NCBI GenBank assembly: GCA_903891395.1
Contig: CAITEM010000218.1
Coordinates: forward strand, 1 to 5,160
DNA length: 5,160 nt
From: an uncultured Hyphomicrobiales bacterium
GTDB taxonomy: Bacteria > Pseudomonadota > Alphaproteobacteria > Rhizobiales > Xanthobacteraceae
Direction of reading: 5' to 3'
A program made the position numbers and the translations under genes. Positions 1-5,160 of this stretch are shown here, piece by piece. The number at the start of each line of letters is the position of its first letter. The first letter of the stretch is position 1. The notes beneath the pieces are model-generated. The model did no database searches. It saw only the letters and a program-made list of their open reading frames with translations, and was not told the origin of the DNA.

Positions 1-1031
1 AAGCGGATCACGATCTGCGGCTCGGTCCAACCCTTCTGCTCGTAGTGATGATGGATCGGCGCCATGCGGAACACGCGTTTGCCGGTCAGCTTGAACGACG
101 CGACCTGCACGATGACCGACACCGCTTCGAGCACGAACAGGCCGCCGATGATGGCGAGTACGATCTCATGCTTGATCGCTACCGCGACGGCTCCGAGCAT
201 GCCGCCGAGCGCCAGCGACCCGGTGTCGCCCATGAAGATCGAAGCCGGCGGCGCGTTGAACCACAGGAAGCCGAGCGAAGCGCCGATCACCGCGCCACAC
301 AGCACCGCGAGTTCGCCGGTGCCGGCGACATAGCGGATCTGAAGATATTCGGAGAACAGCGCGTTGCCGACCAGATACGAGATGAGGCCGAAGCTCGCCG
401 CCGCGATCATCACCGGGACGATCGCCAGCCCGTCGAGTCAGTCGGTGAGATTGACCGCGTTGCCGGCGCCGACGATGACGAAGGCGCCGAGCAGAATGAA
501 GGCGTAGCCGAGATTGAACGCCAGATCCTTGAAGAACGGGAACACCAGCGAGGTTGCGGTCGGTGCCCGGCCGAGATGCGTCAGCGCCACGCAGGCGATG
601 ATCGCAACCGTCGCCTCGGCGAGCAGCCGCGTGCGGCCGGAGAAGCCGGTGTTGGCCTGCTGTTTGGTCACCTTCAGATAATCGTCATAGAAACCGATGA
701 CGCCGAAGCTCAGCGTCACAAACAGCACGATCCAGACGTAGGGGTTGGTCGGGTTCGCCCACAGCAAGGTCGAGACCAGCATGCCGGACAGGATCATCAG
801 CCCGCCCATGGTCGGCGTTCCCTTCTTGCTGATGAGATGCGACTGCGGACCGTCGAGCCGAATCGGCTGGCCCTTGCCCTGCTTCAGGCGCAGCAGATCG
901 ATGATCGGACCGCCGAACAGGAACACGAAGACCAGCGCGGTGACGATGGCGCCGCCGGTGCGGAACGTGATGTAACGAAAGACGTTGAGGAACGTGACCT
1001 TGTCGGACAGTTCGGTCAGCCAATAAAACAT
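1..1031 (-). CDS. mraY: MraY, phospho-MurNAc-pentapeptide-transferase; 3' end cut by window, frame broken by an internal TGA
   Basis: MraY (EC 2.7.8.13) is a polytopic inner-membrane enzyme that transfers phospho-MurNAc-pentapeptide from UDP to undecaprenyl phosphate, giving lipid I. The ATG at 1031-1029 gives the family N-terminus MFYWLTELSD; an in-frame TAA (the murF stop) lies 12 nt upstream, so no longer start exists. No good Shine-Dalgarno is visible. Residues 52-80 carry the conserved GKGQPIR...GPQSH...KKGTPTMGG block, and GFYDDYLK (113-120) holds the catalytic Asp pair D116/D117. NLTD (194-197) is followed by TGA at codon 198 where the family has Gly. My translation past the stop (199-343) is uninterrupted and MraY-like: LDGLAIVPVMIAAASFG, FMGDTGS (266-272, third catalytic Asp D269) and MAPIHHHYEQ (323-332, the triple-His motif). 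It runs to the window edge about 17 residues short of the usual ~360. A product ending at 197 would lose D269, the HHH motif and roughly half the membrane helices, so it should be inactive. Identity is certain; the integrity of the gene is not. Confidence 0.93.
438..440 (-). other. In-frame TGA stop inside mraY (codon 198)
   Basis: On the minus strand the codons read AAC CTC ACC GAC TGA CTC GAC GGG CTG GCG, that is N-L-T-D-stop-L-D-G-L-A. The family motif is NLTDGLDGLA, so the stop sits exactly at the first Gly. A single change at plus-strand position 440 (a to c) would restore GGA (Gly). There is no frame change: both flanks are in the same frame. The same triplet terminates murE in this window, and no other internal TGA occurs in the roughly 1,700 codons of the four genes, which argues against a reassigned code. 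I infer a base-calling or consensus error or a point mutation. Confidence 0.95.
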
Positions 1032-1043
1032 TCTAAAACCCGG

Positions 1044-2477
1044 TTAGCTCTGCGCCTCGAGCGCGGCCTGCTTCGGAAATTGCCGTTCCAACGCCTTTAC
1101 GATCGGGCCCATCTTCGAGCCCAGCGAACCCTTGACCATCACCGCGTCACCGTCGCGCAAGGCGTCGAGCACGGACGGCTCCAAGGCGGCCGCAGTTTCG
1201 GCATAGCCGCCCCGGCGGCCGGAGGGAAGTGCCTCCCACAGCGCCTTCATCTGCGGACCCGAGCAATATACAAGATCGATTTGTGCCGCCGCCAGCAGCG
1301 CTGCTAACGCGCGGTGCAGATCGTCGCCCTGGTCGCCGAGTTCCAGCATGTCGCCCAGAACGGCGATGCGACGGCCGCGCGGCCCGACTGGCGCCTGGCC
1401 GAGCAGCGCGATCGCCGCCCGCATCGAGGCCGGGTTGGCGTTATAACTTTCGTCGATCAGCAGCGCGCTGCCGGACGGCAGCGTCAACGTCATCCGCGCG
1501 CCGCGGCCGATGGCGGGCTTCAGCCGGTCGAGCGCCAGCGCCGCCAGCGCCAGATCGGCCCCGGTCAGCGCCGCCGCCGTCAGCACCGCCAGCGAATTGA
1601 GCACAAGGTGTTTGCCCGGCGCACCGAGCTTGTAGGTGACGTGCTGACCGAGGATGTCGGCTTCGACGGTCGAACTGTCCGGCTGTAACGAAAAGCGGGT
1701 GAGACGCGAGTCCGCTTTGGCGTTTTCGCCGAAAGTCACGACGCGCGCGACCTTCGCCTTTTTGGCGGCCGCGGCGAGGCGGGCGTACTGGCTGTTGTCG
1801 CGGTTGAGCACCGCAGCACCACCCAGCTCGATGCCGGAAAAGATTTCCGCTTTGGCGTCGGCAATCTTCTCGAGGCTGCCGAAATATTCCAGGTGTACCG
1901 GCTCGACCGTGGTGACGATGGCGACGTGCGGGCGCACCAGCGCGACGAGCGGCGTGATTTCGCCGGCGTGATTCATGCCGATCTCGAACACGGCATATTT
2001 CACGTCTGCCGGGCAGCGCGATAAAGACAGCGGCACGCCCCAGTGATTGTTGTAAGACGCGACCGAGGCATAAGTTTCGCCATCCGCGCCGAGCGCCAGA
2101 CGCAGCGCCTCCTTGGTGCCGGTCTTGCCGACCGAGCCGGTGACGCCGATCACCTTCGCCGATGTCAGCCGCGCCCGCGCGGCGCGGGCGAGATCGCGCA
2201 AACCTTCAAGCACGTCATCGACCTCGAGCAGCGGCGCATCGGCGGCGAATTTGATTGTACGATTGTGCGCGACCACGGCGACGCCGGCGCCGGCCTTCAG
2301 CGCCGTCTCGACGAATTCATGGCCGTCGCGGTTGTCGCCCTGGATGGCGAAGAAAGCATCGCCTTTGCCCACGCTGCGGCTGTCGATTGAAATGCCGTTG
2401 ATAGCGGCCGGCAACGCACCCGATCGCGCCGCGCGCATTGCGGTGACCATGTTATCGAGGGTCCACAGCACGCTCAT
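1044..2477 (-). CDS. murF: MurF, UDP-MurNAc-tripeptide--D-alanyl-D-alanine ligase
   Basis: MurF (EC 6.3.2.10) is the cytoplasmic ATP-dependent ligase that adds D-Ala-D-Ala to UDP-MurNAc-tripeptide, giving the pentapeptide substrate of MraY. The 477-residue product has the three-domain Mur ligase layout at normal length. The N-terminal domain contains ISIDSRSVGKGDAFFA (29-44). The central ATPase has the P-loop GVTGSVGKTGTKEA (111-124, K118), the YNNHWGVPL block (142-150) and FEIGMNHAGEI (164-174), both typical of MurF. Later come HLVLNSLAVL (290-299), IDESYNANPASM (341-352, a MurF signature), VLGDMLELG (373-381) and VMVKGSLGSKM (446-456). The ATG overlaps the murE stop as ATGA, which suggests coupled translation; a modest AAGG lies 4 nt upstream at 2482-2485. 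The stop is TAA. mraY follows 12 nt later in the same reading frame. No defect is visible. Confidence 0.97.
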   Translation of the reverse strand: MSVLWTLDNMVTAMRAARSGALPAAINGISIDSRSVGKGDAFFAIQGDNRDGHEFVETALKAGAGVAVVAHNRTIKFAADAPLLEVDDVLEGLRDLARAARARLTSAKVIGVTGSVGKTGTKEALRLALGADGETYASVASYNNHWGVPLSLSRCPADVKYAVFEIGMNHAGEITPLVALVRPHVAIVTTVEPVHLEYFGSLEKIADAKAEIFSGIELGGAAVLNRDNSQYARLAAAAKKAKVARVVTFGENAKADSRLTRFSLQPDSSTVEADILGQHVTYKLGAPGKHLVLNSLAVLTAAALTGADLALAALALDRLKPAIGRGARMTLTLPSGSALLIDESYNANPASMRAAIALLGQAPVGPRGRRIAVLGDMLELGDQGDDLHRALAALLAAAQIDLVYCSGPQMKALWEALPSGRRGGYAETAAALEPSVLDALRDGDAVMVKGSLGSKMGPIVKALERQFPKQAALEAQS

Positions 2478-3922
2478 GCGACCTTGCCTTTCAACGCCGC
2501 GGCGACGGCGTCGTGATCCGAGAACGGCAGCACTTTGCCGCCGACGATCTGGCCGGTTTCATGACCCTTGCCGGCAATCAGCAGCACATCGCCCGGTTTC
2601 AATTCGGCGATGCCGGCGCGGATCGCCTGCGCACGGTCGCCGATTTCGCCGGCACCCGGCGACGCCGCCATGATGGCGGCGCGGATCGCGGCGGCAATTT
2701 CGCTGCGCGGATTGTCGTCGGTGACGATCACCGTGTCGGCGTTCTCGGCGGCGATGCGGCCCATGATCGGACGTTTGCCGGTGTCGCGGTCGCCGCCGGC
2801 GCCGAATACGACGATCAACCGCCCGCTGGCGTAAGGCCGTAAGGCCTGCAACGCCTTGGCCAGCGCGTCGGGCTTGTGCGCGTAGTCGATAAAGATTGGC
2901 GCGCCATTGTGCGTGCCAGCCAATTCGAGACGGCCTTTGGCGCCGGTAAGTTTTTCCAGCGCGGCGAAGACGCGCGACGGCTCGGCCCCGGTGGCAATGG
3001 CGAGGCCTGCGGCAACAGCGGCGTTCTGCACCTGGAAGCCGCCGACCAGCGGCAGCTTCACTTTGTACGTCTTGCCGCCATGCGCGAGCGTGACGGTTTG
3101 CGCGAAGCCGTCGATGGCGCCGCTCACCAGCTTGATGTCGTCGCCCTTCTCACCGACCGTCATGACCCTGAGGCCGCGCTTCTGCGCCGCCTCGACCACC
3201 TGCCCCGCGTAACAATCGTCGACGTCGATCACCGCGGTGCCACCATCGACGATCAGATCGCGGAACAGACGCAGCTTGGCGGCGAGATAGGCTTCGATGG
3301 TCGGGTGGTAATCGAGATGGTCGCGCGACAGATTGGTGAAGGCGCCGGCGACGATACGCACGCCGTCGAGCCGATGCTGGTCGAGACCGTGCGACGATGC
3401 TTCGAGCGCGAGATGCGTGACGCCCTCGCCGGCCAGTTCATCGAGCGTGCGATGCAGTTCGACCGGGTCGGGTGTCGTCAACGAGCCGTAGGTTTCGCCT
3501 TTCGGCGACACCACGCCAACCGTGCCGACGCTGGCAGCCGGCAATCCGAGCGACGTCCAGATCTCGCGCGTGAAGGCGGCGACAGAGGTCTTGCCGCTGG
3601 TGCCGGTGACGGCGACGATGGTCTTGGGCTGGCGCGGATAGAATTTCGCTGCGGCGATCGACAAAGTGTAGCGCGCATTGGTGACCTGAACGAACGCGGC
3701 ACTCGCGGGCAAACCCACGACCGGCTGCTCGGCCGCAATCGCCGAAGCGCCGCTGGCGGCGGCCTGCTGGGCAAATTGCGCGCCGTCGGCCTTGGTGCCG
3801 GCGATGGCGACAAAGAGAAATCCCGGCTTCACCTTGCGGCTGTCCGACGTCACGCCGGAAATCTCGACCGCGGCAAGCCGCGGATCGAGATGAACGTCGG
3901 CGATGAGGTCGGCGAGCTTCAT
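2474..3922 (-). CDS. murE: MurE, UDP-MurNAc-L-Ala-D-Glu--meso-diaminopimelate ligase
   Basis: MurE is the cytoplasmic ligase that adds the third stem-peptide residue to UDP-MurNAc-L-Ala-D-Glu. The 482-residue product is full length. In order it shows SDSRKVKPGFLFVAI (26-40, N-terminal UDP-MurNAc-binding domain), the P-loop VTGTSGKTSV (105-114, K111), TTPDP (149-153), EASSHGLDQHR (174-184), YLAAKLRLF (212-220, with K216 in the place of the carbamylated lysine), DYAHKPDAL (346-354), GAGGDRDTGKRP (374-385) and GKGHE (451-455). The DNPR motif (403-406) selects meso-diaminopimelate, so this is the EC 6.3.2.13 type rather than the L-lysine type. An in-frame TAG 12 nt before the ATG rules out a longer start, and MKLADLI is a typical N-terminus. 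The nearest Shine-Dalgarno is weak (TAGG, 4 nt upstream), while a strong GGGGAGG lies 17 nt away inside a palindrome. The TGA stop overlaps the murF start. Confidence 0.97.
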   Translation of the reverse strand: MKLADLIADVHLDPRLAAVEISGVTSDSRKVKPGFLFVAIAGTKADGAQFAQQAAASGASAIAAEQPVVGLPASAAFVQVTNARYTLSIAAAKFYPRQPKTIVAVTGTSGKTSVAAFTREIWTSLGLPAASVGTVGVVSPKGETYGSLTTPDPVELHRTLDELAGEGVTHLALEASSHGLDQHRLDGVRIVAGAFTNLSRDHLDYHPTIEAYLAAKLRLFRDLIVDGGTAVIDVDDCYAGQVVEAAQKRGLRVMTVGEKGDDIKLVSGAIDGFAQTVTLAHGGKTYKVKLPLVGGFQVQNAAVAAGLAIATGAEPSRVFAALEKLTGAKGRLELAGTHNGAPIFIDYAHKPDALAKALQALRPYASGRLIVVFGAGGDRDTGKRPIMGRIAAENADTVIVTDDNPRSEIAAAIRAAIMAASPGAGEIGDRAQAIRAGIAELKPGDVLLIAGKGHETGQIVGGKVLPFSDHDAVAAALKGKVA

Positions 3923-3940
3923 GGGGCCTATCTAGTCGGC

Positions 3941-3958
3941 CTCCCCGCTTAAGGGGAG
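3941..3958. repeat. Small inverted repeat across the ftsI stop codon
   Basis: The plus strand reads CTCCCC-GCTTAA-GGGGAG: two perfect 6-bp arms around a 6-nt loop, extendable by one G-U pair in the mRNA. On the transcribed sense (minus) strand the 5' arm encodes the last residues of FtsI, the TAA stop lies in the loop, and the 3' arm lies in the ftsI-murE gap. There is no T-tract after it, so it does not look like an intrinsic terminator, and a terminator here would cut the operon. It could be a modest RNA hairpin that stabilises the ftsI message or tunes murE translation, or a fragment of a dispersed GC-rich palindrome. The arms are plain; any function is inference. Confidence 0.6.
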
Positions 3959-5160
3959 ATGGAAGCGGTGGCGCCCTTGCCCAAAATCAACACGTCGGCC
4001 TTGGGCAGATCGAAGCGCGGCGTCAGACCGAGCAGCGGCGCCACGCGCGCAATCACCTTCTGCGCGGTCGGCGCGGCATTCCAGCCGGCCGTGGCGTAGC
4101 CGTGGGTTTCCTTCGACGCCTGCGGTTCGTCAAGCATAATGAGCAGCATATAGCGCGGCTTGTCCGCCGGCAGGATGGCCATAAAATCGGTCATCAGCCG
4201 GGTCTTGGAATAGCGGCCGCCGATGACCTTTTCCGCGGTGCCGGTTTTGCCGCCGACATAATAGCCAGGCACGTTGGCCGTTGTGGCGGTGCCCTTCTCG
4301 GCGTTGAGACGCATCAGATAGCGCATCTTGACGGCGGTTTCCGGCTTGAGCACCTGCTTGGAAAGAGCTTTGGCCTCGGCCTCGCTGCGTTTCAGGAAGG
4401 TCGGCGGAATGAGCCAGCCGCCGTTGATGGTGGCGGCGACGCCCATCACCGCCTGCAGCGGCGCCACCGACATGCCGTGGCCGAAGGCGATGGTGACGGT
4501 GTTAAGTTCGCTCCAGTGCTTCGGCAGCAACGGCTCGGCGCTCTCCGGCAATTCGGTGCGCAGCCGGTCAAGCTGGCCGAGTTTCTTCAGGAAGTCCTGA
4601 TGGCCCTGCACGCCCACCGTGAGCGCCATTTTCGCGGCGCCGACGTTCGACGAGTAGGTGAAAATTTCCGGCACCGTAAGGATGCGGTTCTCGGCGTGGT
4701 AGTCGTGGATGGTGAACTTGCCGTAGCGCAGCGACTGGCGCGCGTCGAAGGACGAGTTCAACGTCGCCTTGCCGGCGTCGAGCGCCATGGCGATGGTCAG
4801 CGCCTTGAAGGTCGAACCCATTTCATAGACGCCGGTGGTGAGCCGGTTGATGCGGGTCGGGTCGTTGGCCTCGCGCGGATTGTTCGGGTCGTAGTCGGGT
4901 TCCGACACCATGGCGACGATTTCGCCGGTATTGACGTCGGTGATGACACCGGCCGCCGCTTTGGCGTTGAACTTGTCGCGCGCCTTCACGAGTTCGTCAC
5001 GGAGAGCAAACTGCACGCGCAGATCGACCGCGAGATCGACCGGGCTTTGCAGCCGGTCGGTGGCGAGCCCCGCCATGTGCAGCGCGGCGAGGCCGTGGCC
5101 GTCGAGCCACTTCTCCATGCCGGCGATGCCCTGGTTGTCGATATTGACGTGGCCGATGAC
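3949..5160 (-). CDS. ftsI: FtsI / PBP3, septal peptidoglycan transpeptidase (5' end outside window)
   Basis: FtsI is a class B penicillin-binding protein: an inner-membrane-anchored periplasmic D,D-transpeptidase that cross-links septal peptidoglycan together with FtsW. The frame is open to the right edge, giving 403 residues; the first visible ones (VIGHVNIDNQGIAG) are still family-like, so the Met at 5118 is internal and not the start. About 170-190 residues, including the N-terminal membrane anchor and much of the pedestal domain, should lie outside. All three active-site motifs are present: SxxK as STFK (visible residues 116-119, catalytic Ser codon at 4813-4815), SxN as SSN (170-172) and KTGT (305-308, at 4237-4248). 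GVITDVNTGEIVAMVSEPDYDPN, spanning visible residues 71-93, and AFGHGMSVAPLQ are also typical. The last codons (...ISP, TAA) run into a palindrome shared with the gap before murE. Upstream, the cluster usually carries ftsL and mraW/rsmH, but these are not visible. Confidence 0.96.
   Translation of the reverse strand, partial: VIGHVNIDNQGIAGMEKWLDGHGLAALHMAGLATDRLQSPVDLAVDLRVQFALRDELVKARDKFNAKAAAGVITDVNTGEIVAMVSEPDYDPNNPREANDPTRINRLTTGVYEMGSTFKALTIAMALDAGKATLNSSFDARQSLRYGKFTIHDYHAENRILTVPEIFTYSSNVGAAKMALTVGVQGHQDFLKKLGQLDRLRTELPESAEPLLPKHWSELNTVTIAFGHGMSVAPLQAVMGVAATINGGWLIPPTFLKRSEAEAKALSKQVLKPETAVKMRYLMRLNAEKGTATTANVPGYYVGGKTGTAEKVIGGRYSKTRLMTDFMAILPADKPRYMLLIMLDEPQASKETHGYATAGWNAAPTAQKVIARVAPLLGLTPRFDLPKADVLILGKGATASISP

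Noticed and set aside
438..440. Selenocysteine at the mraY TGA
   Set aside because: The position is an invariant Gly in MraY, no Cys is used there in the family as far as I know, and I see no convincing SECIS-like stem-loop just downstream.
438..1031. A naturally short, 197-residue MraY-like protein as a separate new family
   Set aside because: The sequence after the stop continues MraY in the same frame to the window edge, so this is the front part of one interrupted gene.
45..1307. Long plus-strand open frame (420 codons) antisense to mraY and the end of murF
   Set aside because: It lies opposite two clearly identified genes. Its translation is a low-complexity mix rich in Arg, His, Asp, Glu and Gln with no recognisable domain, as expected from the antisense of GC-rich codons.
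2172..2190. Perfect 9-bp inverted repeat (CGCCCGCGC / GCGCGGGCG) with 1-nt spacer
   Set aside because: It lies inside murF and encodes a normal Ala/Arg-rich helix (RAARAR); GC-rich Ala and Arg codons produce such palindromes by chance.
2663..2681. Perfect 9-bp inverted repeat (CGCCGCCAT / ATGGCGGCG) with 1-nt spacer
   Set aside because: It is inside murE and results from Ala-Ala-Ile-Met-Ala-Ala codons; a one-base loop cannot form as drawn and there is no context for a regulatory role.
2876..3952. Long plus-strand open frame (358 codons) antisense to murE
   Set aside because: It is a mirror of murE codon bias: Arg/Asp/Gly/Ala-rich, no family resemblance, and it covers the well-defined MurE motifs on the other strand.
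3941..3958. Rho-independent terminator after ftsI
   Set aside because: The arms are only 6 bp and no T-run follows on the sense strand; murE starts 26 nt after the stop in what looks like one operon.
3949..5118. FtsI starting at the Met codon at 5118
   Set aside because: The frame stays open and family-like upstream (VIGHVNIDNQGIAG) to the window edge; a start here would remove the membrane anchor and much of the pedestal domain.

Overview
This GC-rich window is a compact piece of a division and cell wall (dcw) cluster. Everything coding lies on the minus strand, in the order ftsI - murE - murF - mraY (right to left). Gene order, protein sequences (for example the MraY N-terminus MFYWLTELSDKV) and codon bias point to an alphaproteobacterium, probably of the Hyphomicrobiales (Bradyrhizobium / Rhodopseudomonas / Pseudolabrys-like). 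That placement rests on remembered family sequences, not on a search.

Layout: positions 3949-5160 hold the C-terminal two thirds of FtsI (PBP3, septal transpeptidase); its start lies beyond the right edge. A 26-nt gap containing one arm of a small palindrome precedes murE (2474-3922, complete). murE overlaps murF (1044-2477, complete) by 4 nt (ATGA). Twelve nucleotides after the murF stop, mraY starts at 1031 and runs off the left edge, about 17 residues short of the usual length. No stretch over 300 bases lacks a gene, and I see no RNA gene, mobile element, CRISPR array or convincing promoter.

The three Mur/Mra enzymes act in consecutive steps. MurE adds meso-diaminopimelate to UDP-MurNAc-dipeptide, MurF adds D-Ala-D-Ala to complete the pentapeptide, and MraY moves phospho-MurNAc-pentapeptide onto undecaprenyl phosphate to make lipid I. 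FtsI later cross-links the finished peptidoglycan at the septum. Tight spacing suggests one co-transcribed operon.

The outstanding anomaly is an in-frame TGA at 438-440 in mraY. It replaces the first Gly of the conserved NLTDGLDGLA motif. The frame stays open and fully MraY-like on both sides, so a single base change accounts for it. MraY is essential and the rest of the gene is intact, so a sequence or assembly error, or a minority strain variant, is the likeliest explanation. A true null (with a second mraY elsewhere) or UGA suppression are less likely alternatives. I found no evidence for an undescribed system here.
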